Below, one piece after another: positions 18,472 through 27,115 of a DNA stretch of 64,000 nt. The notes under the pieces were generated by a model. That model was not told where the DNA came from. It saw only the letters and a list, made by a program, of their open reading frames with translations, and searched no databases. The translations under genes and the position numbers were made by a program. The DNA comes from Hungatella hathewayi WAL-18680. GTDB taxonomy: Bacteria > Bacillota > Clostridia > Lachnospirales > Lachnospiraceae. How positions within the stretch are numbered: position 1 is the first letter of the stretch; every line of letters starts with the position of its first letter. Location: the NCBI RefSeq assembly GCF_000235505.1, contig NZ_JH379027.1:1101569-1165568 (forward strand). Direction: 5' to 3'.

Positions 18472-19356
18472 ATGAAGAAATCAGGAAAAAAGGCGGTGAT
18501 GTATCCGCTGCTGGCCGTGGTACCGGCCTTGGTGGTCTATACGCTGTTTGCCGTGGTTCCAATTGTAATCAGTTTTTTCTACTCGTTTACGGACTGGAAT
18601 ATGGAGCGGCTTTATGATTCCACATTTATCGGGATAAAAAATTACCTGGAACTGATCTCCAACCCCGTATTTTTAAAGTCCATTGGCAACACCTTTCTGT
18701 TTGCCGTGTCAACCACGGTATTAAAAACCGTGGTCGGGTTTGTGCTGGCTTTGGCGCTGGTCAAAAATCTGTACGGCAGAGGTCTTATGAGAGCCGTATT
18801 TTATGCGCCCTGTGTCATCAGCATCACCGTGGTTGGCGTGTTATTCAAATCCATACTCGCCAACCGGGGCCTGTTAAACAACGCGTTGGCGCTGATGGGG
18901 CTGAAATGGCTTTCCCATGACTGGCTGGGGAGCTATGGGACGGCGATGGGAAGCGTGATCTTTGTGGAGACCTGGATGTGGGCCGGATTTAACATGTTTA
19001 TCTTTTTGTCCGGTCTCCAGGCCATCCCACAGGATTATTATGAGAGTGCGACGCTGGATGGCGCCTCGGCTTTTGAGAAATTTAAACATATCACCATGCC
19101 GTTGATTGTGCCATCCCTGACCGTGGTGGGAACCTTAAGCATCGCAGGCGGCTTGAAGGTGTTTGATATCATTTATGTCATCACCAACGGAGGACCGGGA
19201 TTTGACACCCAGGTCCTCTCCACCTACACCTATCAGTCCTTCAGCCTTGGATTTCTGGGAGAATCAACGGCCGGTTCCATGATTCTGGCCGTGATAGTGG
19301 CCGCGATTTCCTTTGCGATGAACCGGTACTTGACAAAACGGGAGGTGGAGATGTGA
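18472..19356 (+). CDS. Sugar ABC transporter permease, MalF/UgpA type
   Basis: This 294-residue polytopic permease has six predicted membrane segments; the first is at about residues 11-33. The ATPase-docking EAA loop is recognisable as YESATLDGASAFEKFKHITMPL. The opening basic residues followed by YPLLAVVPALVVYTLFAVVP are typical of the MalF/UgpA-like subunit of CUT1 transporters. Its last four bases overlap the start of the second permease gene, so the two subunits are probably made in equal amounts and form a heterodimer. Substrate unknown; the neighbouring dehydrogenase hints at a sugar alcohol, inositol-like or modified sugar. Confidence 0.93.
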   Translation: MKKSGKKAVMYPLLAVVPALVVYTLFAVVPIVISFFYSFTDWNMERLYDSTFIGIKNYLELISNPVFLKSIGNTFLFAVSTTVLKTVVGFVLALALVKNLYGRGLMRAVFYAPCVISITVVGVLFKSILANRGLLNNALALMGLKWLSHDWLGSYGTAMGSVIFVETWMWAGFNMFIFLSGLQAIPQDYYESATLDGASAFEKFKHITMPLIVPSLTVVGTLSIAGGLKVFDIIYVITNGGPGFDTQVLSTYTYQSFSLGFLGESTAGSMILAVIVAAISFAMNRYLTKREVEM

Positions 19357-20177
19357 AAAAGAAAAAGACAAAGCTGGAAATCCTGCTTTCTATTTTGCTG
19401 GCGGCCCTGGCAATGTTATACATCATTCCCTTTCTCATGATGGTATTGGGTTCCTTTAAGTCTCAGGCGGAGGCGGCAAAATTTGATTTGTCTCTCCCGT
19501 CGAAGTGGCTGTTTTCCAATTACGCCCATGTGATGGAATCGGGGAAAATTCTATCCGGGTATATCAACAGCGCCATAATCACAATTCCGGTTACCTTTGT
19601 GTCCCTGGTGCTGGGGGCCCTTGCCGGGATTGTGATATCGAGAAGGAATGACAGAATCTGTGAGGGTCTGTACTATTATTTTATTTTCGGTTTGACGCTG
19701 ACGCTGCAGATTGCTTCGATTTTCTTTCTGTTAAAGGCATTTCACATTTACGGAACCTTTTTTTCCGTCATCTGCATTTTTATATCGCTGAGAATTCCGT
19801 TTACGGTGATGACATTTTCCAGTTTCGTGAAGGGGGTTCCCAAGGAAATCGACGAGGCGGCCATGATAGACGGATGCAGCTTTGGGAAGATGGTTTTTTA
19901 TGTCCTGCTTCCGGTTCTGAAGCCGATTGCGGTGACCAATATTACCATAACCGCCATTGACGTATGGAATAATTTCATGATACCATTATTTTATTTAGGT
20001 TCCGCAAAAAAAGCGACGGTTGCCATGGCCATATACAGCTTTTTTGGCAGATATAACAGAGACTGGCAGTATGTGTTCGGGGCGCTTTCCCTTGCGGTGC
20101 TGCCCATGCTGGTGCTGTTTGTGATATTACAAAAACATATTGTGGCGGGGATGACCTCCGGAGCGGTGAAAGGGTGA
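19353..20177 (+). CDS. Sugar ABC transporter permease, MalG/UgpE type
   Basis: This 274-residue membrane permease is the partner of the preceding one. It has six hydrophobic segments, an EAA loop (KEIDEAAMIDGCSFGKMVFYVLLPVL) and the C-terminal GAVKG typical of MalG-like subunits. The start is GTG 19353, forming a GTGA overlap with the upstream stop; the ribosome site is the GGAGGTGGAG just before it. It ends 3 bases before the Gfo/Idh gene begins. Its role is transport of the sugar bound by the lipoprotein at the head of the operon. Confidence 0.93.
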   Translation: MKKKKTKLEILLSILLAALAMLYIIPFLMMVLGSFKSQAEAAKFDLSLPSKWLFSNYAHVMESGKILSGYINSAIITIPVTFVSLVLGALAGIVISRRNDRICEGLYYYFIFGLTLTLQIASIFFLLKAFHIYGTFFSVICIFISLRIPFTVMTFSSFVKGVPKEIDEAAMIDGCSFGKMVFYVLLPVLKPIAVTNITITAIDVWNNFMIPLFYLGSAKKATVAMAIYSFFGRYNRDWQYVFGALSLAVLPMLVLFVILQKHIVAGMTSGAVKG

Positions 20178-20180
20178 TGG

Positions 20181-21260
20181 GTGAACAGGATGAAAGCGAG
20201 ATTTGTGGTAATTGGATATGGATGGAGGGCGGATTTTTTCTATCGTCTGGCGAGGATGCTGCCCAATCAGTTTGAGATAACGGCAGGGGTTCTTCGGACA
20301 AGGGAAAGAGCCGCACAGGCAGCGGAAGAGTATTCCGTGTTTGCGACGGACAATCTGGAAGAAGCATTGGAAACGAAGCCGGACTTTGTGGTTCTCTGCG
20401 TTCCGAGAGGGATTGTAAAGGACTATCTAATCCGTCTGATGAAGGCGGGATACCCGGTGCTTTGCGAGACGCCTCCGGCAAAGAACGTCCGGGAGATGGA
20501 GGAATTGTGGGAAGCCAAAGCAGCGTACAATGGAAAAGTCCAGGTGGTGGAGCAGTATTTTCTGCAGCCTTATTATGCCGGGCTGCTGCAGATTATTGAT
20601 CAGGGGTATCTGGGAGAGGTGTCCGGTGTGATGCTGTCCGCCCTCCATGGATACCATGCGGTCAGCATGTTCCGCAAATTCCTGGGGGTCGGATTTGAGA
20701 ATTGCCGGATTCAGGGGCAGAGATTTACCGCTGACGTGACGGCCACCAACTCCAGAAGTGGATTTGAGTATGACGGCAGGGTGATTCAGGCGGACAGAGA
20801 CTGGGTTTCCATGGCATTTGAACAGGGGAAAACCGCTTTTCTGGACTTTTCCGGAGAGCAGTATTTCTCTCCCATCCGCACAAGGCGGCTGAATATCCAG
20901 GGCGTCCGCGGGGAAATCAATGATATGACAGTCCGTTATTTAAATAGAGAAAATGTCGCCGTCACCCAGGAAATACAGCGAAATGACATCGGCGTGTACA
21001 ATAATATGGAGTGGTCACACAAGGGAATGATGTTTCTGGACAGGGAGATATACACCAATCCCTATTATCCCGCCCGGCTGAATGATGACGAGATTGCGGT
21101 GGCTTCCTGCCTGACAAACATGAAGGAATTCGTGGAGACGGGGAAGGAATTTTACTCGCTTAAAGAGGCGCTTCAGGACACCTATCTCTCCTTTGCCATG
21201 GAAGAGGCAATCGAAAAGAAGCAGATGGTGGAGACCAGCCGCCAGATTTGGGCGGATTAG
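20181..21260 (+). CDS. Gfo/Idh/MocA-family oxidoreductase
   Basis: This 359-residue NAD(P)-dependent dehydrogenase would oxidise or reduce a sugar or cyclitol. The N-terminal Rossmann domain contains VVIGYGWRADFF, a variant of the GxGxxG loop, and VLCVPRG, followed by the conserved CETPPAKN, where this family usually has EKP. The C-terminal alpha/beta domain carries the substrate site, with a YHAVSMFRKFLG segment. The start is read as GTG 20181, three bases after the permease stop; ATG 20190 is an alternative. Its place in the transporter operon suggests action on the imported compound. The replacement of EKP by ETP is a small departure from the family norm; the substrate cannot be named. Confidence 0.87.
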   Translation: MNRMKARFVVIGYGWRADFFYRLARMLPNQFEITAGVLRTRERAAQAAEEYSVFATDNLEEALETKPDFVVLCVPRGIVKDYLIRLMKAGYPVLCETPPAKNVREMEELWEAKAAYNGKVQVVEQYFLQPYYAGLLQIIDQGYLGEVSGVMLSALHGYHAVSMFRKFLGVGFENCRIQGQRFTADVTATNSRSGFEYDGRVIQADRDWVSMAFEQGKTAFLDFSGEQYFSPIRTRRLNIQGVRGEINDMTVRYLNRENVAVTQEIQRNDIGVYNNMEWSHKGMMFLDREIYTNPYYPARLNDDEIAVASCLTNMKEFVETGKEFYSLKEALQDTYLSFAMEEAIEKKQMVETSRQIWAD

Positions 21261-21289
21261 AGCGGGGCAGCAGGTTTTTTCTGAGGCAA

Positions 21290-21301
21290 GGGGGGGGGGG
21301 G
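21290..21301 (+). repeat. Homopolymer tract of 12 G before a kinase start codon
   Basis: Twelve consecutive G residues lie 6 bases upstream of the TTG start of the sensor kinase gene, exactly where the ribosome binding site should be. Such tracts are prone to slippage during replication. The tract could vary in length between cells and change kinase expression, or its length could be an assembly artefact. Confidence 0.85.
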
Positions 21302-21307
21302 ATTGCT

Positions 21308-23122
21308 TTGCAGAAATATAAATTTCAGCGCCAGATATTGGTGAGAAATATTGTCGTGATAGTCATCGTCATTATGGTGTTAACCGCGTTTGCCTTTGGA
21401 TATCTGGTTCGAATGAATGAGAAGGCATTTCAGGAACAGACAGATATCCAGGTGCGCGGGATTGCCTCGCAGATTGACAGCACGCTGCAGATGGCCGATG
21501 AGGTGGCCCTGCAGCTTGCTGCAAACAGCTATATCATCGGAGCTTTTGAGCAGATAACGAAATACCAGGGCAGTGAAAATTACTTTGTGGACCACGCGGC
21601 CTTAGACTACCAGTTAAAGCAGTTTATGATGTCCTACACGCTGAAAAGTAATTCCATCGGACGAATCTGTCTGCTGAGCAATAACCGGGATTTAACTTTT
21701 GTCGGGAGGGCGGCGGATTACGGTTATCTGGAAAAGGACTGCCGGGATGAACAATTTTTACAGGAAATGGAGACGTATTTTCGGACACCGGGTAATTCCC
21801 GGCTATTTTTCGTTCATGAACAGGACCCGTTTTCCGTGTCGGAGGACCCGCTTGTGTCCGCAACAAGGCAGATTCAAAACTATCAGTTGATTCCCTCCCG
21901 TGGACTGGGATATGCGCAGGCCCAGATTCCCATGAGAAGTCTGGCCCAATGTTACTCCATTCTGGATGACGGGGTGGAAGGATATTTACAGAATACAAAA
22001 ACAGGAACCATTCTCTATTCCCAGAACGGGGAGAGGAACTTAGAAGAGCTGGAGGAAATCCTGGCTGACAATGCAAGGGTATGTTACCGCAGTGTCTACC
22101 ACAACGCGGAGGTGCTTCCGGATTATGGGCTCCGGGTGATCCTTGTTGCGAGGAACCGGAATCTCGTCGGCAGTATGATGTCCACGCTGATGTGGATGGT
22201 GCTGCTGATTGTCTGTGTGGTGAGTGTCATCTGTATTGGACAGATGCAGGTGATTAAAAAGACGACGGAGCCGATTGTCCAGCTGTGTGATATGGTGGAG
22301 ACGCTGCATGCGGATGAGAACCTCCAGGAGATTCCCACGATTGTGTCTGTGGAGGATAATGAACTGAGGCAGTTGAACCTGGCCTTCGGCGAGCTGGTCA
22401 AAAACTTAAAGCTCTCCATGGAGAAAAATATGACGAGCCAGATTAATGAGCTCCAGACTCACATGTTTGCCCTGCAGTCCCAGATGAACCCGCATTTTAT
22501 ACACAATATTTTAAATGTAATTTCCGCTATGGAAGGAACGGAGGAGGCGGACAAGATTCCTGAGATTTGTGAAAAACTCTCGGATATGATTCGCTACAAC
22601 ACCGTGTATGAGACAAACTATGTGACCATCGAGGATGAAATCAGACATGCGGAAAATTATCTGGAGCTGATGAAGGTGCGCTATGAGAATAAATTCCAGT
22701 ACTCCATGGTATATATTGGGGAAAAGAGAACCTGCACGATACCCAAATTCATTATCCAGCCCATTCTTGAAAACAGTTTTACCCACGGGTTTAAAAAGAA
22801 GGAATTTCCCTGGCTGCTAGATGTCCAGATTTATCTGTCCGATGAAAACTGGGAGATTACCGTCCGTGACAATGGGTATGGGATGAGTGAGGAGCAGGTA
22901 AAGGCGTTGAAGGAAGAACTGGATGCCATGAAAGAAAAAGCGGTCCCGGAGCTGATGCAGGAGTTAAAGATTGGGGGACTGTCCATCAAAAATATCTTTA
23001 TCCGTCTGTTTATCGCGTATGGGGACGAGATGATATTTGATGTGCAGGGCAGACTGCGGGAAGGGATAAAAATCACATTAGGAGGGAGTATTCATGATAC
23101 GGGTAATGGTAGTGGAAGATGA
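21308..23122 (+). CDS. Sensor histidine kinase, YesM/LytS type
   Basis: This is a 604-residue membrane kinase. An N-terminal helix (about residues 11-34) is followed by an extracellular sensor region to about residue 290, a second helix (about 291-313) and a HAMP-like linker. The His_kinase domain has phosphoacceptor His396 in QMNPHFIHNILN, and a C-terminal ATPase domain follows (N-box ILENSFTHGF, G-box DNGYGMS). There is no ATG at the start: TTG 21308 is the best choice because the hydrophobic N-terminus begins there and the G tract provides a Shine-Dalgarno-like sequence at good spacing. A CTG at 21281 and a TTG at 21248 are also in frame. It is paired with the response regulator downstream and probably senses the sugar carried by this operon. 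Confidence 0.9.
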   Translation: MQKYKFQRQILVRNIVVIVIVIMVLTAFAFGYLVRMNEKAFQEQTDIQVRGIASQIDSTLQMADEVALQLAANSYIIGAFEQITKYQGSENYFVDHAALDYQLKQFMMSYTLKSNSIGRICLLSNNRDLTFVGRAADYGYLEKDCRDEQFLQEMETYFRTPGNSRLFFVHEQDPFSVSEDPLVSATRQIQNYQLIPSRGLGYAQAQIPMRSLAQCYSILDDGVEGYLQNTKTGTILYSQNGERNLEELEEILADNARVCYRSVYHNAEVLPDYGLRVILVARNRNLVGSMMSTLMWMVLLIVCVVSVICIGQMQVIKKTTEPIVQLCDMVETLHADENLQEIPTIVSVEDNELRQLNLAFGELVKNLKLSMEKNMTSQINELQTHMFALQSQMNPHFIHNILNVISAMEGTEEADKIPEICEKLSDMIRYNTVYETNYVTIEDEIRHAENYLELMKVRYENKFQYSMVYIGEKRTCTIPKFIIQPILENSFTHGFKKKEFPWLLDVQIYLSDENWEITVRDNGYGMSEEQVKALKEELDAMKEKAVPELMQELKIGGLSIKNIFIRLFIAYGDEMIFDVQGRLREGIKITLGGSIHDTGNGSGR

Positions 23123-24605
23123 ACCGCCGATTCAGAGAAGTATCTGTCAGAGAATTGTAAAACTGAATCCCAATTTTGAGATAGCGGCCACTGCGGACAA
23201 CGGAAAAGATGCCATTGCCTGGCTTTCCTGCCACGAGGTGGATGTGCTTTTTGTGGACATCAATCTGCCGGTGGTCAATGGCCTTGGAGTTTTGGACTAT
23301 ATTACGGAAAACGGCATGCATGTCATACCGGTTGTCCTGAGCGGTTACAAAGACTTTGAGTATGTCAAGCGGGCGTTTACCAACCATGTGATTGATTATC
23401 TGCTAAAGCCGCTTAAGGAAAAGGAATTGGAAGCGCTGCTCCAGCGAATCGAAAGCATTTACCGGAAATCCCGTTTTGAGGAGAGTGCCCAGGAGCTGGA
23501 GGAGGCCCTTGACGGGGAGAGAGCCGGGGCGAAGGATAAAACAGAGAGGGACAGCGCTTACTGTATGATGCTGTTAATCTTTGGCAATTCTCACGGAGGA
23601 CTGGCGGCCGATGAGCTGAATGCCAGTGAAATCTACCGGGATATGAATCTGGAGGGAGTTATCACTTCCATGATTTCCAGGGAGGCATTCTGGATTATTG
23701 ACGGGAAGCAGGTCAATGAGAAACTGATTTTTATCCGGAGGAGCAAAGAACTGCCCATCGACAGGCTGAACCGGATTCCGGGAGCCCTAGAAAAGCGGAA
23801 ATTTCCGGTGACCGTGGTTTATAACAAGGAGCCGGTAAAACTTCAGGAGATTAATTCCATCTACCGCCAGATGCGAAACTATGCCAGGGAACATATGATT
23901 TTTGCAAAAGATGCGGTGCTGATGTTTTGTGGGAATAATTTAAAGCCGGAAAGCTGGAATCAAAAAGAGAAGATTGATCAGATGATCTATCACTGCCGGC
24001 AGAATCCAAACGCCGATACGGTGTTTCGGGAATTTAAGAGACTGCTTGCGCTGGTGACGGAACGGCCGGTCAGATATAAAGATGCGGTCTATGCGCTCAA
24101 ATATTTCATGTCAAAGCTGTGCGGGGAGCTTCCGGGCAGGAGAGAGTACTTTGAGCTGGAGGATTCCCTTCAATTTATTTTTGATAATTTTTATTCGGCC
24201 GATGAAATTGAGACGGAATTCCGGTTTCTCATAAAGGAAATCTTCGATACCGCGCAGCGGGGATGCAGGGATAAGAAGCAGCTGGCGGATGAGATAAAAG
24301 CATATCTGGACGCCAATTATCGGAAGAACATCACCAATCAGGTGCTCTCGGAGCAGTTCGGATTTGTGGCCTCCTACTTAAGCAGTATCTTCAAGGAGTA
24401 CTATCAGCTGACTCCCAGCGATTACATGATTCAAAAGAGGATGGAGACGGCGAAGTATCTTCTGGCAAATGAAAATGGAAAGATAAAGGATGTGGCAATA
24501 ATGATTGGCTATGAGGACCCGCTTTATTTCTCCAAGGTATTCAAGCGCTATTTTGGAATGAGTCCCAGGGAGTATACCGGGCATATCGAAGCCCCAAAGA
24601 GCTGA
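23094..24605 (+). CDS. Response regulator, YesN type, with AraC-family DNA-binding domain
   Basis: This 503-residue regulator has a receiver domain (about 1-125) with VVEDEPP, phosphoacceptor Asp55 in LFVDINLPVVNG and the Lys of LLKPLKE. A middle region of about 270 residues is followed by a C-terminal AraC-type double helix-turn-helix (about 400-500), with VLSEQFGFVASYLSSIFKEYY and GYEDPLYFSKVFKRYFGMSP. The ATG follows AGGAGGGAG and overlaps the kinase gene by 29 bases. The terminator stem begins inside its last codons. It probably controls the transporter operon. Its 3' end is overlapped in antisense by the extended frame of the PurF-like gene. Confidence 0.93.
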   Translation: MIRVMVVEDEPPIQRSICQRIVKLNPNFEIAATADNGKDAIAWLSCHEVDVLFVDINLPVVNGLGVLDYITENGMHVIPVVLSGYKDFEYVKRAFTNHVIDYLLKPLKEKELEALLQRIESIYRKSRFEESAQELEEALDGERAGAKDKTERDSAYCMMLLIFGNSHGGLAADELNASEIYRDMNLEGVITSMISREAFWIIDGKQVNEKLIFIRRSKELPIDRLNRIPGALEKRKFPVTVVYNKEPVKLQEINSIYRQMRNYAREHMIFAKDAVLMFCGNNLKPESWNQKEKIDQMIYHCRQNPNADTVFREFKRLLALVTERPVRYKDAVYALKYFMSKLCGELPGRREYFELEDSLQFIFDNFYSADEIETEFRFLIKEIFDTAQRGCRDKKQLADEIKAYLDANYRKNITNQVLSEQFGFVASYLSSIFKEYYQLTPSDYMIQKRMETAKYLLANENGKIKDVAIMIGYEDPLYFSKVFKRYFGMSPREYTGHIEAPKS

Positions 24606-26033
24606 TATCTCTTTGGGGCCACTTTTTATTTTTTCCCTACTCCAGCAATAGGTGCAGAGCTTGCAGGGAGAAACGCCGATGGACGCAACCAGGTCGTCCA
24701 GGCGGTGGTAGCGGAGGGTGGTGAAGTTCAGCATTTTGCGGATTTCTTCCACCATCTCTTTATAATTCTGGCTGTCCGGGTTGGCGTAGTCGGCCAGGAT
24801 GTCGTCGGGGACGTTGTCGCCCTCCCGCTCCCGGATGATTCTTCTTGTGATTAAGTCCAGCTCGGAGTTGGAACGGGAGAAGTTTAGGTAGGGGCAGCCG
24901 AACATCAGCGGCGGGCAGGCCGGGCGGATGTGGACTTCCTTAGCTCCGCTCTGGTAGAGAAACTCGGTGGTCTCCCCAAGCTGGGTGCCCCGGACGATGG
25001 AATCGTCGATGAGCAGCAGGCTCTTGTCCCGGATTAAGGCATCCACGGGTATCAGCTTCATGCGGGCAATTAAGTTCCGCTGGTTCTGGCTCTGGGGCAT
25101 GAAGGAGCGGGGCCAGGTGGGCGTGTATTTGATGAAGGGCCGTGCAAAGGGAATGCCGGATTCATTGGCGTAGCCCACCGCGTGAGCGATGCCGGAATCG
25201 GGGACACCGGCCACGATATCGGTTCTCACGTCATCCCGTTTCGCCAGCATTTTCCCGCATTCGTAGCGCATGGTCTCCACATTGATTCCCTCGTAGGTGG
25301 AGGTCGGATATCCATAGTAAACCCAGAGGAAGGAGCACATCTTCATCTCCTCCCGCGGAGGCGCCATCTGCTCCACACTCTCCGGAGTTATGTAAACTAT
25401 TTCCCCAGGCCCCAGTTCTTTATAATCCGAGTATCCCAGGTTGATGTAAGCGAAACTTTCGAAGGAAACGCAGAAGGCGTCCTCCTTGTATCCCACCATA
25501 ATGGGTGTCCGTCCCAGACGGTCTCTGGAGGCGTAAATTCCCTCAGGAGTCAGAATCAGAATGCTCATGGAGCCCTCGATCTGCTCCTGGGCATACAAAA
25601 GTCCCTCGGTGATCGTCGATTTCTGATTAATCAGAGCCGCCGTCAGCTCCGTCGGGTTGATGCGTCCGCCGCTCATCTCCAGGAAATGGATGTGGCCGTT
25701 CTCGTAGGCACGCTCCACAAGGGCCTGCTGGTTGTTGATTTTCCCCACGGTAGTGATGGCAAAGCTGCCAAGATGAGATTGAATTAAAAGAGGCTGCGGC
25801 TCATTGTCGGAAATGCAGCCGATGCCGATGGTTCCCTCCAGCTCGTCCAAATCTCCGTCAAATTTGGTACGGAAAGGAGAATTTTCAATATTGTGAATGG
25901 AGCGCGCAAATCCATTTGCCCCGTACACGGCCATGCCGCCCCGCTTGGTACCGAGATGAGAGTGATAGTCCACCCCGAAAAACAAATCCAGCGTACAGCT
26001 GTTTTTTGATGCTACACCAAAGATTCCACCCAT
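24378..26033 (-). CDS. Amidophosphoribosyltransferase-like (PurF-like) protein without the N-terminal cysteine; C-terminus frameshifted
   Basis: The open frame encodes 551 residues. It has a class II glutamine amidotransferase fold (about 1-230; HLGTKRGGMAVYG, GHIHFLEMSGG) and a phosphoribosyltransferase domain with the PRPP loop LLIDDSIVRGTQ. Cysteines in ACPPLMFGCPY and CKLCTYCW sit where Bacillus-type PurF binds an iron-sulphur cluster. Two oddities are seen. First, the protein starts MGGIFG, so the catalytic Cys that PurF exposes at its N-terminus is Gly here. Second, the frame does not stop after the CTYCW end where PurF proteins finish; it runs on through the hairpin and antisense over the regulator gene. 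Removing one base near 24638 would give CWSGKK and a stop at 24626 (about 468 residues). Its role in purine synthesis is doubtful without the Cys. Confidence 0.8.
   Translation of the reverse strand: MGGIFGVASKNSCTLDLFFGVDYHSHLGTKRGGMAVYGANGFARSIHNIENSPFRTKFDGDLDELEGTIGIGCISDNEPQPLLIQSHLGSFAITTVGKINNQQALVERAYENGHIHFLEMSGGRINPTELTAALINQKSTITEGLLYAQEQIEGSMSILILTPEGIYASRDRLGRTPIMVGYKEDAFCVSFESFAYINLGYSDYKELGPGEIVYITPESVEQMAPPREEMKMCSFLWVYYGYPTSTYEGINVETMRYECGKMLAKRDDVRTDIVAGVPDSGIAHAVGYANESGIPFARPFIKYTPTWPRSFMPQSQNQRNLIARMKLIPVDALIRDKSLLLIDDSIVRGTQLGETTEFLYQSGAKEVHIRPACPPLMFGCPYLNFSRSNSELDLITRRIIREREGDNVPDDILADYANPDSQNYKEMVEEIRKMLNFTTLRYHRLDDLVASIGVSPCKLCTYCWSREKIKSGPKEISALWGFDMPGILPGTHSKIALEYLGEIKRVLIANHYCHILYLSIFICQKILRRLHPLLNHVIAGSQLIVLLEDTA
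24591..24634 (+). terminator. Terminator overlapping the response regulator stop codon
   Basis: The 11-base stem GCCCCAAAGAG (24591-24601) / CTCTTTGGGGC (24609-24619) is followed by CACTTTTTATTTTTT. The stop codon lies in the loop. The T tract is only on the plus strand, so it serves the regulator gene rather than the convergent PurF-like gene. Confidence 0.9.
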
Positions 26034-26208
26034 TCGATTTACCTCATTCTATGTTGTTTCTTTATGGTCTCTGTTATCGTGTGTCTGCCTGTCATATAAA
26101 AATCACCTATTATCTTAACATAAAGAGAGGGGCGGGGACAATGAAACCGTATATTAAATATTCTTATGAGTTTTAAGAAGCAAGTTTTAAGAAGCAGCGA
26201 AAAAATAC

Positions 26209-26237
26209 TTGACTTTTGCGTGAAATATTTTTATAAT
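26209..26237 (+). promoter_or_regulatory. Promoter of the amino acid ABC transporter operon
   Basis: -35 TTGACT (26209-26214), a 17-base spacer, and a perfect -10 TATAAT (26232-26237). Transcription should start near 26244, about 25 bases before the leader hairpin. Confidence 0.85.
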
Positions 26238-26267
26238 AAGCACCATCAATGAAATGATAAGAGCGAA

Positions 26268-26302
26268 GGCGCTTAAGAATGTTGAATTCTTAAGCGCCTT
26301 TT
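26268..26302 (+). promoter_or_regulatory. Terminator-like hairpin in the leader of the amino acid ABC operon
   Basis: A perfect 13-base stem, GGCGCTTAAGAAT (26268-26280) / ATTCTTAAGCGCC (26286-26298), with a 5-base loop is followed by TTTT. It sits between the promoter and the first gene, so it may act as an attenuator or as a 5' stabilising hairpin. I recognise no riboswitch class in the short leader. In the 308 bases between the PurF-like gene and this operon I see nothing else. Confidence 0.7.
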
Positions 26303-26341
26303 GGCGTTTTATAACAATGCTTCGGGAAAGGTGGAGGGAAG

Positions 26342-27073
26342 ATGACGGATATGGTAAAAGTGGAACATTTAAAGAAAAACTTCGGAGATTTGGAAGTGTT
26401 GAAAGATATCAGTCTGACGGTGAAAGAAGGAGAGAAACTTGTCATCATTGGGCCTTCCGGCTCCGGAAAGTCGACATTTATCCGGTGTATCAACTATTTG
26501 GAGGAACCGACTTCCGGGAAAATCACTGTGTCAGGAACGGAAGTGACCAGAAAAAATCATCTGGAGATGGCGAAAAAATATTCCTCCATGGTATTCCAGC
26601 AGTTTAATCTCTATCCGCACTTGACGGTGGTTGAAAATCTGACACTGGCGCCCATGAGGCTTCAGCATATTCCGAGAGAACAGGCCATAGCAGATGCCAT
26701 GAAGTGCCTGGAGCGGGTGGGGCTGAAGGATAAGGCAGGCAGTTATCCGGTTCAGCTGTCCGGAGGGCAGCAGCAGAGGGTGGCGATTGCCAGAGCCCTG
26801 TGTACGAAGCAGCCGCTGATTCTGTTTGATGAACCGACCTCGGCCCTGGACCCGGAGATGGTGCAGGAGGTCTTGAATGTGATGGTGGAGCTGGCGGGTG
26901 AGAATATTACTATGATATGTGTTACACATGAGATGGGATTTGCAAGGCAGGTGGCGGACCGGGTGATTTTTATGGATGGCGGTTATATTCTGGAGGAAGG
27001 CACGCCGGAACATTTTTTCGAGGCGCCGGAGCATGAGCGCACAAAGGCGTTTTTAAGCAAGATTCTTCATTAG
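26342..27073 (+). CDS. Polar amino acid ABC transporter ATP-binding protein (GlnQ/ArtP type)
   Basis: This 243-residue ATPase powers an amino acid importer. It has the Walker A loop GPSGSGKST, a Q-loop in [10 protein letters not shown], the ABC signature LSGGQQQR, Walker [16 protein letters not shown] and the switch histidine in VTHEMGF. The length and overall sequence are typical of the GlnQ/ArtP/HisP family. The ATG follows GGTGGAGGGAAG. It is the first gene of a four-gene importer with binding lipoprotein and two permeases; which amino acid is carried cannot be read from the sequence. Confidence 0.95.
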   Translation: MTDMVKVEHLKKNFGDLEVLKDISLTVKEGEKLVIIGPSGSGKSTFIRCINYLEEPTSGKITVSGTEVTRKNHLEMAKKYSSMVFQQFNLYPHLTVVENLTLAPMRLQHIPREQAIADAMKCLERVGLKDKAGSYPVQLSGGQQQRVAIARALCTKQPLILFDEPTSALDPEMVQEVLNVMVELAGENITMICVTHEMGFARQVADRVIFMDGGYILEEGTPEHFFEAPEHERTKAFLSKILH

Positions 27074-27115
27074 GAATCCTGCTTGAAATAAATTTTAGAA
27101 AGAGGAGGCAATATT

